Shown: positions 1-7,514 of the stretch, one piece after another
Position numbering within the stretch: the first letter of the stretch is position 1
Layout of the letters: every line of letters begins with the position of its first letter
Assembly (NCBI GenBank): GCA_016235595.1
Contig: JACRJX010000008.1
Coordinates: 169,092-233,091 of the forward strand
Source: Verrucomicrobiota bacterium
Lineage (GTDB): Bacteria > Verrucomicrobiota > Verrucomicrobiia > CAIQCK01
DNA: 64,000 nucleotides
Reading direction: 5' to 3'
Made by a program: the position numbers and the translations under genes
The notes under the pieces: model-generated
The model's input: the letters and a program-made list of their open reading frames with translations, nothing else
Databases searched by the model: none
Told to the model about the DNA's origin: nothing

Positions 1-1
1 C

Positions 2-274
2 TTCTCGACGCCCTACTGTGGCCTTGCGCAGGTGCTGCCGCCCGACACCGCCTATGTGCCACCGCAACGGTTTGGCCTCTATCGCTGGCACATCGTGGAC
101 CCGGTTCGATTCCAGAAGGATTTGAAGGTCACCATTCAGGCGCTCGGCTGGCAGGACGGAGGCCGTTATCTACAGCTCGAAGATGAGATCAACTCCACCG
201 CTTTCTGGTATCAGCAGGAACCCCACAAGAAATTCCCGCAATTGCCCGTCGCCGAAGGCCCCACGCCGCGGTAA
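2..274 (+). CDS. GH172-type (DUF2961) glycosidase, C-terminal fragment
   Basis: This is the 3' end of a gene entering from the left edge of the window; about 90 residues are visible and the reading frame is open from base 2 to the TAA at 272-274. The pattern GLYRWHI, then VTIQALGW, then FWYQ and EPH, is the characteristic tail of DUF2961 proteins (CAZy family GH172), hexameric beta-jelly-roll enzymes acting on fructofuranose- or arabinofuranose-type linkages. The catalytic part lies outside the window, so substrate cannot be judged. An ATG at base 32 is internal, not a start. Confidence 0.75.
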   Translation, partial: FSTPYCGLAQVLPPDTAYVPPQRFGLYRWHIVDPVRFQKDLKVTIQALGWQDGGRYLQLEDEINSTAFWYQQEPHKKFPQLPVAEGPTPR

Positions 275-471
275 GGGCAAACCCAAAGTTCCAACTCAGC
301 AGAACGCCTCGCCGTCCGGGAAGTGCATCGTGTCCGCCGTCGGAAAACGAATTGCAAGTTCCGGTGGAGCCAACTACGGTTGCTTCAATTTCTGACAGCA
401 TGGAACGCAAGATACGCTCCACAAATTCACGGGCGATCTCAGCGAACTGTGCCGTGTGAGAGTGTGAGAAC

Positions 472-1173
472 GTGAAACTGAGACTCAAATCCATTCCGAA
501 GTATGTGGGGTTTTTCGCGGAGTTGCGGCGCTATCAGAAAATGGCCGGTGCGGAGAAGATCGCCTGGCGCGATCTTTACCCCTGCTTCGGTGACAGAACC
601 GCCACGACCTCGTTCGACACGCATTATTTCTATCAGGACATCTGGGCGTTCCGAAAAATCCTGGAGAGCGGCGCCAGCAATCACGTCGATGTCGGCTCGA
701 AGGTGGATTATGTGGGCTTTCTCTCGGCGATCACGCACGTCACGTTCATTGATATTCGTCCGCTGACGACCGACCTGCCGAACTTCGAAGGCAAGGCCGG
801 CTCCATTCTGGAGATGCCCTACGGCGATGATTCGATTCCGTCGCTGTCCTGCCTGCACGTGGCCGAGCACATCGGGCTGGGGCGCTATGGCGACCCGATG
901 GATCCCTTGGGCACGGCGAAGGCTTGCCGCGAGCTTCGGCGTGTGCTCGCACGGGGAGGAAATCTTTACTTCGGCCTGCCCATCGGAAGACCGCGGGTCT
1001 GCTTCAATGCCCACCGAATTCATTCCCCGGACCAGATACTGAATTACTTCGAGGGATTGAAACTCGTGGAGTTTGCGTTGGTGGACGACGCCGGCCACTT
1101 CAGGCGGAATGAAAAGCCTGAGGCGGGAGCCGCGCAGAAATACGGTTGCGGGCTTTTTCATTTCACCAAATAA
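472..1173 (+). CDS. DUF268 family protein, methyltransferase-like
   Basis: A 233-residue protein from a GTG start. The segment VDVGSKVDYVGFL, followed by FIDIRPL and SLSCLHVAEHIGLGRYGDP, is the hallmark of DUF268, a family with a SAM-methyltransferase-like fold. YGCGLF near the C terminus is also family-typical. DUF268 genes often sit among surface polysaccharide genes, and here a GT9 glycosyltransferase begins 11 bases after its stop, so a role in modifying a sugar chain is plausible. No experimental function is known to me for the family. The start is the first plausible one in frame; no strong ribosome-binding site is visible. Confidence 0.7.
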   Translation: MKLRLKSIPKYVGFFAELRRYQKMAGAEKIAWRDLYPCFGDRTATTSFDTHYFYQDIWAFRKILESGASNHVDVGSKVDYVGFLSAITHVTFIDIRPLTTDLPNFEGKAGSILEMPYGDDSIPSLSCLHVAEHIGLGRYGDPMDPLGTAKACRELRRVLARGGNLYFGLPIGRPRVCFNAHRIHSPDQILNYFEGLKLVEFALVDDAGHFRRNEKPEAGAAQKYGCGLFHFTK

Positions 1174-1183
1174 GCGACGCCAG

Positions 1184-2245
1184 ATGACGGAGTTTTGCAA
1201 CATCCTCATCGTCCAACTCGGCGACATCGGCGACGTGGTGCTGACCACACCGACAATCCGCGCCGTCAAGGAGGCACATCCCGACGCGCGCGTTTCCATC
1301 CTTGTGCGTCCCCCGTTTGGCGACCTGCTGCGCGCCGACCCCAATCTGCACGAGGTCATCGGGCTTGTAAAAAGTGGCGGCTCGGTTTTCCACGCGCTGG
1401 GCGAGCAGGTGCGATTCATCCGCCGTCTCCGACAGGCGCGCTACGACCTTGTCATTCACCTCCGCACCGGTGACCGGGGCAGCATTCTCACCCTGCTGAC
1501 CGGCGCGCGGGAGCGCGTTGGCTGGGGGGTTGGCCCCGGCCAGAACTGGAAACGCATTTGTTTCACCCGGGTCATCCGCGACTCCCCGCCCGGCCCGCCG
1601 ACCGTCCATCCCGGCGCAAACCAGTCGTTGCGCATGGTGCGCGCCATCGGCATGGACACGACGGATTCCACGCCGCGGCTGCACGTCGCGCCGGCAGATC
1701 ACGCGCGGGCCGTGGAACTGCTCGCCGAATGCGGCCTCACTCCTGATGGACAGTGGGTCACCATCAATCCTTGCGCGCGATGGAAGTACAAGGAATGGGA
1801 CGGCGGGAAATGGCGGGAGGTCATGGATCGGCTCTGGGAAGCGCATCGGTTGCCTGCGGTGTTGATTGGCTCTCGCGAAGAAGCGGCAGCTTGCGATGGC
1901 ATCATCGCTGGGTGCAAAGGGCGCGCGTTCAACCTGGCCGGGAAGACCAGCCTTGGTGAACTCGCGGCGCTCATCGCCATGAGCACCCTTCATCTCGGCG
2001 TGGACAGCGCCGCGCCGCACATTGCCGCTGCGGTTGGAACTTCCACCGTCACGATTCACGGCCCCACGGACTGGCGCGCATGGCGCATCGCCGACGACCG
2101 GCACAGGATGGTTACTCCGGCGATGGACTGCGTTCCGTGCCACCGAAAGGGATGCGACGACAGTGGGCGAAGCCTCTGTCTGGAGCAACTGGAGGTGGCA
2201 ACGGTGATGAAGGCCGTGGAAGAAAAGTTGCAGAAGAAAACGTAG
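1184..2245 (+). CDS. glycosyltransferase family 9 (heptosyltransferase-like)
   Basis: A 353-residue protein. The frame is open further upstream (to 1073), but that extension overlaps the preceding gene; the ATG at 1184 gives the normal GT9 N terminus, NILIVQLGDIGDVVLTTP. The C-terminal donor-site region reads LGVDSAAPHIAAAVGT followed by IHGPTDW, as in ADP-heptose:LPS heptosyltransferases such as WaaC, WaaF and RfaQ. A CVPCHRKGC cysteine cluster near the end is also seen in many GT9 proteins. It probably adds a heptose or related sugar to an LPS core or other surface glycan on the cytoplasmic face. It follows the DUF268 gene closely and is likely co-transcribed with it. Confidence 0.85.
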   Translation: MTEFCNILIVQLGDIGDVVLTTPTIRAVKEAHPDARVSILVRPPFGDLLRADPNLHEVIGLVKSGGSVFHALGEQVRFIRRLRQARYDLVIHLRTGDRGSILTLLTGARERVGWGVGPGQNWKRICFTRVIRDSPPGPPTVHPGANQSLRMVRAIGMDTTDSTPRLHVAPADHARAVELLAECGLTPDGQWVTINPCARWKYKEWDGGKWREVMDRLWEAHRLPAVLIGSREEAAACDGIIAGCKGRAFNLAGKTSLGELAALIAMSTLHLGVDSAAPHIAAAVGTSTVTIHGPTDWRAWRIADDRHRMVTPAMDCVPCHRKGCDDSGRSLCLEQLEVATVMKAVEEKLQKKT

Positions 2246-2384
2246 CGGCGCGCGTGTCATTGGGGGGCAGAAACCGGGTGGCAAAGCGTTGTCAACGGGC
2301 GTGCCATGCTCTATAAAGTTCATGTCAAATGCGCCACCCCAGCAAAGCAGTCCAGGAATTCAACGTCGTCACCGGAGCCGCCCA

Positions 2385-3623
2385 ATGACCCATGATGCCC
2401 GGTCACTCTTTCGCGCATGGATGGTCGTCGGGCTGCTTTGGGTCGTCGCACTCCTGAACTATCTTGATCGGGTGATGCTCACCACGATGCGAGAGTCGTT
2501 GGTGGCGGCGATCCCGATGACCGACGGGCAGTTCGGTCTGCTCACATCGGTCTTCCTCTGGGTGTACGGAGTGCTCAGTCCCTTCGCGGGATATCTGGCC
2601 GACCGGTTCAGCCGCAGCCGCGTCATCATCCTGAGCCTGTTGGTGTGGTCCGTGCTGACGTGGCTTACCGGCCATGCAAAGACGTTCGAGCAGCTTCTCG
2701 TCGCGCGGGCACTGATGGGCATCAGCGAGGCCACATATATCCCGGCGGCACTGGCACTCATCGCCGATTACCATCGCGGCGGCACGCGCTCGCTGGCGAC
2801 GGGCGTCCACATGACCGGCGTCAGCGTCGGCGCCGGGCTGGGCGGGATGGGCGGATGGCTTGCGCAACTGTATGGATGGAATTATGCGTTCATCCTGTTC
2901 GGCGGCATCGGCACGGCCTATGCCGTGCTGCTTCTGTTCGTGCTGCGCGATCCGCCGCGCGAGGACGTCGCGACATTGGCAACGGCAGCGCCGGCGGAAA
3001 AAGTGAATTTCTTTGAAGCGCTCGTCAGTTTGTTCAGTCAGAAAACATTCTATCTCATGCTCGGTTACTGGGGTCTGCTCGGCATGGTCGGCTGGGCGGT
3101 GGTGGGTTGGATGCCAACCTACTTGCAGGAGCATTTCCATCTCTCACAGGGCGAGGCGGGTTTTTCGGCGACCGGCTATCTATACGCGGCAACGCTGCTG
3201 GGCCTGCTTATCGGCGGCGTGTGGGCCGATCGCTGGAGCCGCACCAACCACCGCGCGCGCATCCTCGTGCCGGTGATCGGTCTCTGTCTGGCCGCGCCAG
3301 CGGTCTTCATCATGGCCAAGACCAGCATGCTGGTCGTCGCGATTGCCGGGCTGATGCTCTACGGATTCGGGCGCAATTTCACCGATGCGAATATGATGCC
3401 GGTCCTCTGCCTGGTGGCCGATCCGCGATATCGCGCGACCGGCTACGGTGTGTTGAACCTGTTCAGTTGCATCGTTGGCGGCGTGTCGCTCTACGCCGGC
3501 GGCGTGCTGCGCGACGCGCACGTGAACGTGAACAATCTTTTCATGTGGTCTGCGGCGAGCATTCTTGTGTGCGCCGCGCTGATGTTCCTGGTCAAACCGC
3601 GTCATGTTGAGGCGGGGAAATGA
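2385..3623 (+). CDS. MFS transporter, organic anion/sugar acid type
   Basis: A 412-residue integral membrane protein with about 12 hydrophobic segments. The loop 2-3 signature GYLADRFSRSR and the N-terminal motif ALLNYLDRVMLTTM resemble the anion:cation symporter branch of the major facilitator superfamily (hexuronate, galactonate and glucarate porters). I chose the ATG at 2385 because GGAG lies about 8 bases upstream and the first membrane helix then begins near residue 12; the open frame extends to 2289 with non-family sequence. Its stop codon overlaps the next start as ATGA, so it is translationally coupled to the Cys/His-rich protein gene. The four-gene unit 2385-5647 suggests uptake of a small sugar-like or amino-acid-derived compound. 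Confidence 0.85.
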   Translation: MTHDARSLFRAWMVVGLLWVVALLNYLDRVMLTTMRESLVAAIPMTDGQFGLLTSVFLWVYGVLSPFAGYLADRFSRSRVIILSLLVWSVLTWLTGHAKTFEQLLVARALMGISEATYIPAALALIADYHRGGTRSLATGVHMTGVSVGAGLGGMGGWLAQLYGWNYAFILFGGIGTAYAVLLLFVLRDPPREDVATLATAAPAEKVNFFEALVSLFSQKTFYLMLGYWGLLGMVGWAVVGWMPTYLQEHFHLSQGEAGFSATGYLYAATLLGLLIGGVWADRWSRTNHRARILVPVIGLCLAAPAVFIMAKTSMLVVAIAGLMLYGFGRNFTDANMMPVLCLVADPRYRATGYGVLNLFSCIVGGVSLYAGGVLRDAHVNVNNLFMWSAASILVCAALMFLVKPRHVEAGK

Positions 3624-4141
3624 GGGGCAAGATGCCATCTCCCGTCAATCCTCTGCCCTACACCGACACGAAGCCCGTCGGCGCGGCGGATTTCTACTTC
3701 GCGATCAACGCGACCTTCCGCTTCGTGCTGAATAAGGCCGGCATCGAGGGCCTGCGCCAATACTGGACTGATCTGGGCGCGCGCTACTTCGCGCCTGTCA
3801 CGGCGCGATGGAAGGCGGGCGGCCTGCCCGCTGTCGCGGAATACTGGCGCGCCTTTTTCGCTGCGGAGCCGGGCGCGAAAGTCGAGGTCAGTCAGTTGCC
3901 AGATGCGGTGACGCTCGAAGTAAAAGTGTGCCCTGCCATCAAACACCTCCGCGCGCATGGCCGGGAGATCGTGCCGTGCTTCTGCCAACACTGCTACTTC
4001 ATCGGCGAGGCGATGGCCGCGCCCGCCGGGTTGGCCGTTCGCGTCGAGGGTGGCAACGGTTCGTGCCGGCAGACGTTTCTTCGTCGTGACGCCGCGACTG
4101 CGGCGCAGAATCTCGCGAGCATCAAGGAGGCGTCATGCTAG
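3620..4141 (+). CDS. Cys-rich protein, paralogue of the next gene (possible ATC-hydrolase-like)
   Basis: A 173-residue protein of uncertain function. The N-terminal part contains GIEGLRQYW, and the C-terminal part contains a CP motif, an FCQHC motif and a final GNGSC. The next gene has the same order of motifs (GIEGMKEYW, CP, YCDHC, NHCGQC), so the two are diverged paralogues that may form a hetero-oligomer. The arrangement of conserved cysteines resembles the L-2-amino-thiazoline-4-carboxylic acid hydrolase family (PF14196), but that is a tentative similarity by eye. Start and stop codons overlap both neighbours, which argues for stoichiometric co-expression with the MFS transporter. Confidence 0.6.
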   Translation: MRGKMPSPVNPLPYTDTKPVGAADFYFAINATFRFVLNKAGIEGLRQYWTDLGARYFAPVTARWKAGGLPAVAEYWRAFFAAEPGAKVEVSQLPDAVTLEVKVCPAIKHLRAHGREIVPCFCQHCYFIGEAMAAPAGLAVRVEGGNGSCRQTFLRRDAATAAQNLASIKEASC

Positions 4142-4701
4142 GCTGCTACGATTTTTGCGGCCACTACGAGTGGACCTTTGAATGGATGATCCAGCGGGGC
4201 GGCGAGCCGCTGCTGCGGGAGTATTGGGATGAGGCTATCCATCGCGACTCACAGCGTCACGCGATGGAGCTCATCGGCTCGAAGGGCATCGAAGGGATGA
4301 AGGAGTATTGGGGTCACACGCTTGTGGACGAAGGCGCCGGCTACCACTGTACCGCCACGGACACCGTGTTCCGCACGGACATGCACGAATGTCCCTCGAA
4401 AGGTTTTCTGATTCGCAACGGCCTCCACCAACACCACGACTACTGCGACCACTGCATGGGCTGGATCGGGCCGTTGCTGAAAGAATGCGGCTGGGTCGTG
4501 GACCACGAGCACAACCATTGCGGCCAATGCTGGTGGGAACTGCGCCGCGCGACCGACCCCACGCGGCCGGGCAAACCCGGCGAGTTGAGCGGCGAGCATG
4601 ACGTTCGAAAGAGCGCCGGCTGGCTGCCGCCACACGGGACGATGGATGTCTATGAACGTGCCAATGCCCCCCATGACAAGAAAACACGCAAAGTGGACTG
4701 A
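4135..4701 (+). CDS. Cys/His-rich protein, paralogue of the preceding gene
   Basis: A 188-residue protein beginning inside the preceding gene (7-base overlap). It is rich in Cys, His and Trp: MHECP, then HQHHDYCDHCMGW, then DHEHNHCGQCWW. These residues could bind zinc or iron, or form a thiol-dependent active site. It shares GIxGMKEYW and the cysteine order with its upstream neighbour. It is placed between a transporter and a kelch propeller protein, which suggests metabolism of an imported compound. I know no firm function; the L-2-amino-thiazoline-4-carboxylate hydrolase family is the nearest resemblance I can suggest. Confidence 0.6.
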   Translation: MLGCYDFCGHYEWTFEWMIQRGGEPLLREYWDEAIHRDSQRHAMELIGSKGIEGMKEYWGHTLVDEGAGYHCTATDTVFRTDMHECPSKGFLIRNGLHQHHDYCDHCMGWIGPLLKECGWVVDHEHNHCGQCWWELRRATDPTRPGKPGELSGEHDVRKSAGWLPPHGTMDVYERANAPHDKKTRKVD

Positions 4702-5647
4702 CGCGCTTCTTTGGATCGCCCTTATGAACACCACAGTTTCCCTTGGAGCTGAAGGCTGGCAACGAATGCCAGACCTGCCGGAACCGAATGGCGGCATGAG
4801 CTGCTACGCCGTGGGAGAGGACATCTTTGTTGCGGGCGGGACGAATTGGGAAAATGACACGAAACACTGGCTCACAAAACGCTGGCGGTTCGACGCGAAG
4901 AAGAACTCGTGGGAAGCGCTGACGCCGTTGTCCGCGCCGCTCGCTTACGCAGCGGGCGGTGGTTTCTTCACGGCGGGTGGCAGCGACGGACAAAAGACAT
5001 GCGACTTCATCCTGGAATGGAAAGCCGACCGTCCTCCGCAACAGCTTGCGCGCCTGCCGCAGGTGGTCACGCTTGCGGGGGCGGGATTCACTGGCGGGCG
5101 GCTGTTCGTGATCGGCGGCGCTGCGGACATCGCCAACTTCAGCACGGTCACGGCGCACTGCTTCGAGTGGAGCAGCGGCTCGAAGGACGTGCAGCGTCTG
5201 CCGGACTATCCCGCGGGGCCGACCGCGCTGGTGGCGGTCGCGGCCGCCGGGAACAAGGTTTTCGCCTTCACGGGCGCGACCTGGGAGGCTGCCGGCAAAC
5301 AAGTGGTGAACCGAAGCGCTGCGTTTGCGTTCGACCTTGCAACACGGACATGGAAACCGATCAGTCCGTATCCATTCGCCGGGCGTGGCGTCACGGCGGT
5401 GGCGCTGAATGAGAAACAGATTTTCCTCGCCGGCGGTTTCAAGAGCGAAGGTTTCACCGACGAGAGTTTCATCTACGACATCGCCTCAGACCGCTACGAG
5501 GCGGCTGCGCGCCTGCCCATCCGGTCAATGGTTCATCTCGTGAAGACGCGTGACTGGCTGTGGGCGCTTGGCGGCGAAGACCGTCAGAAACATCGCTCCG
5601 CCGCCTGCTGGCGCATCCGGTCTGCTGAATCGTCATCCGCACGGTAA
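4673..5647 (+). CDS. secreted kelch-repeat beta-propeller (NanM-like)
   Basis: A 324-residue protein starting at the ATG at 4673, overlapping the preceding gene by 29 bases; this start gives a short signal peptide (WTDALLWIALMNTTVSLGA). The body has repeated kelch blades, each with a GG pair followed by an aromatic-containing strand: VAGGTNW, TAGGSDG, VIGGAAD, LAGGFKS, LGGEDR. This is the galactose-oxidase/kelch six-blade fold; the closest functional class is N-acetylneuraminate epimerase (NanM), a periplasmic sialic acid mutarotase. Two sialidases and a NAL-like lyase elsewhere in the window make sialic acid or a related acid sugar a reasonable but unproven substrate. Confidence 0.75.
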   Translation: MTRKHAKWTDALLWIALMNTTVSLGAEGWQRMPDLPEPNGGMSCYAVGEDIFVAGGTNWENDTKHWLTKRWRFDAKKNSWEALTPLSAPLAYAAGGGFFTAGGSDGQKTCDFILEWKADRPPQQLARLPQVVTLAGAGFTGGRLFVIGGAADIANFSTVTAHCFEWSSGSKDVQRLPDYPAGPTALVAVAAAGNKVFAFTGATWEAAGKQVVNRSAAFAFDLATRTWKPISPYPFAGRGVTAVALNEKQIFLAGGFKSEGFTDESFIYDIASDRYEAAARLPIRSMVHLVKTRDWLWALGGEDRQKHRSAACWRIRSAESSSAR

Positions 5648-5676
5648 CGTCGCGCCAAAGAGCGCACGCGTTGCAT

Positions 5677-6606
5677 TCAACCCACGGTGTGTCGTTTTAT
5701 CCAATGCACCGCGGTCTTCAAAGGGTGAATGCTCTCGCAATCAAGGACGTCGGGAGTTTTGAAGCCCTTGCCGTCAAACGACCCGGGAATCTCCAAGGGG
5801 AAGACAAGGTCTTCGAGCTTGGTTCCTGGCAAATTGAGACGCAACGCAGTCTTCCATATGGGAACCTGATCGGGCTTGAGACCGAGTATGTTGTAGACGG
5901 CACTGTCCAAGGCCACCGGAGAGGAAGATGCTGCCAGCAGCCCGAGCGGATAAGGCTCTCCTTTGACCGGGCCGTAGGTGTGCATGGCGGTTACCGCGTC
6001 CATGAGTGACACGGACGGTGGCAGCTTCTGCCATATCTCGATGATCAACTGCGCGAAACGGCAGCCTTTGTCGCCGTGGAGGAAGTGAAGAATCGGTTTG
6101 CGGATGCTTGAGACGCAGCCAAAGACATTCTTGACCGCACCGCTCACGCGCATCTGGCGATGCGCCTTGAGCTTTGGGACACTCACGATCAGATCATTAT
6201 CAATGGCCAGCCGGGAAATGGGTATCAGGCCGCCCGAAGGCAAACGAACGTATTTGGGCCGATCCAGATTGATCAAGGCGACGGGCAGATCGGCCAGCGC
6301 TTTGGTCAAACCTATGCTGCGAGCGATGTCGGTCGCCTGTCCGAAAGTCGGCGAGTCTCCCACCTGCACTTTGGCTCCCGATTGCAGAAGATATTGGCAG
6401 ACCGCCCTGACAACCGCAGGATGAGTGGAGGACAGATAGTCCGGAGGTGTTGCTGCCAGGAGGTTTGGCTTCACCAGAACCCGCAGTCCATGTCCCGGCC
6501 GAAAGCCGATCGCTTCAAACAGGCGGCCGATCGTTTCCCCCATGCATGAGGAGTCGTAGTCACTGCACTTGGCCAACGCCACCACGATTCCTTTTTCCGG
6601 GTGCAT
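5677..6606 (-). CDS. DUF362 domain protein
   Basis: A 309-residue protein with the DUF362 core: LVKPNLLA near residue 45, STHPAVVRAV, VGDSPTFG, then VSVPKLKAH and AVKNVFG. Some DUF362 proteins carry an additional ferredoxin domain, which is missing here. The function of the family is unknown; members are often near quinone, heme or iron-sulfur genes. It starts three bases after the stop of the upstream SDR gene and is almost certainly co-transcribed with it. It converges on the kelch gene with a 29-base gap in which I see no clear terminator. Confidence 0.8.
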   Translation of the reverse strand: MHPEKGIVVALAKCSDYDSSCMGETIGRLFEAIGFRPGHGLRVLVKPNLLAATPPDYLSSTHPAVVRAVCQYLLQSGAKVQVGDSPTFGQATDIARSIGLTKALADLPVALINLDRPKYVRLPSGGLIPISRLAIDNDLIVSVPKLKAHRQMRVSGAVKNVFGCVSSIRKPILHFLHGDKGCRFAQLIIEIWQKLPPSVSLMDAVTAMHTYGPVKGEPYPLGLLAASSSPVALDSAVYNILGLKPDQVPIWKTALRLNLPGTKLEDLVFPLEIPGSFDGKGFKTPDVLDCESIHPLKTAVHWIKRHTVG

Positions 6607-6609
6607 TTG

Positions 6610-7359
6610 TTACCTGAGCTTGAGGAAAGCGTTGATCAAGGACGGAGGCAGGGCAGAAACAATCCGGGCCACTGCCGGATACGGGTGCGGAAAGACGAAC
6701 TCCGGTTTGCTCCGGGCCAGTTTGCGTTTGATGATGCTCGCTGCTTGATCAGCTTCAATCCGCCACGGCATGTGAAAGCGGTTTGCATTCGTCATCGGTG
6801 TCTTGACGAATGCCGGAATGATCACAGAGACGGAGACGCCCTCGCGCGCGACTCGAGCCCTCAGGCCTTGTCCGAAAACGCGAACTGCGGCCTTTGTTGC
6901 AGAGTAGGAAGGCGCGTGCGGAAGGCCCCATATTCCCGCCAGTGAACTCATCAACGCTATCTGGCCTCGTTTGCGGCTGCGAAGAAGAGGCAGAACCGGC
7001 AACACAGTATTCAGCATCCCGTCAATGTTGACCGCGAAAACCGCTCGTATGTCATCGGCCGTTTCCTCTTTTGCCAGGTTGCCACGGGAGATGCCGGCGT
7101 TGGCAATCACGAGGTCGAGCGGCCTGATGGCGTCAGCCTCGGCAATCCACTGCTCCATGGCGGTCCTGTTCCTGACATCGAGCGCGCGACCAGATGCCAC
7201 CGCGCCCAGGTTTCTACAGGAGACGCATACGGTTTCCAGCATCGCGGCGTTTTTATCCCCCAGGAAAAGATGGACGCCTGATGTAGCATAGGCGTGAGCC
7301 AACGCAGAGCCGATGCCGCTCGCCGCGCCAGTGATAAGAATGGACGTGGGGCTCGTCAA
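6610..7359 (-). CDS. short-chain dehydrogenase/reductase
   Basis: A 249-residue classical SDR. The cofactor motif TGAASGIG lies at residues 10-17, NAG at 87-89, and the catalytic Ser139, Tyr152 and Lys156 (YSATK) are all present. The start is TTG at 7357-7359; it cannot be much further downstream because the glycine-rich loop begins at residue 10. A near-consensus promoter lies directly upstream (see that entry). The substrate cannot be inferred; the protein resembles the DltE/fatty-acid or sterol-like SDR group. It forms a two-gene unit with the DUF362 protein. Confidence 0.85.
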   Translation of the reverse strand: MTSPTSILITGAASGIGSALAHAYATSGVHLFLGDKNAAMLETVCVSCRNLGAVASGRALDVRNRTAMEQWIAEADAIRPLDLVIANAGISRGNLAKEETADDIRAVFAVNIDGMLNTVLPVLPLLRSRKRGQIALMSSLAGIWGLPHAPSYSATKAAVRVFGQGLRARVAREGVSVSVIIPAFVKTPMTNANRFHMPWRIEADQAASIIKRKLARSKPEFVFPHPYPAVARIVSALPPSLINAFLKLR

Positions 7360-7367
7360 AGTGCCCT

Positions 7368-7396
7368 CTTATATCTCCTGCGAGGGCGATTGTCAA
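7368..7396 (-). promoter_or_regulatory. strong sigma-70 promoter abutting the SDR start codon
   Basis: On the minus strand a perfect -35 element TTGACA (7391-7396) is followed by exactly 17 bases and a -10 element TATAAG (7368-7373). The predicted transcription start is 6-8 bases beyond the -10, at about 7360-7362, while the TTG start codon occupies 7357-7359. The mRNA would therefore be leaderless or have a leader of only a few bases. An AGAGGG that could have served as a ribosome-binding site overlaps the -10 element itself. Confidence 0.6.
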
Positions 7397-7514
7397 AAAC
7401 AGGGCGTGCTCAATGCCTGGCGCGGGGGTGCGCATCTCTTCGGGTCAACAAATTGTTGCAGCCGCAATAGCTCGGCGACTCCAAGAAGTGGTGGCCCACA
7501 ACGCTGCTCGTTTT

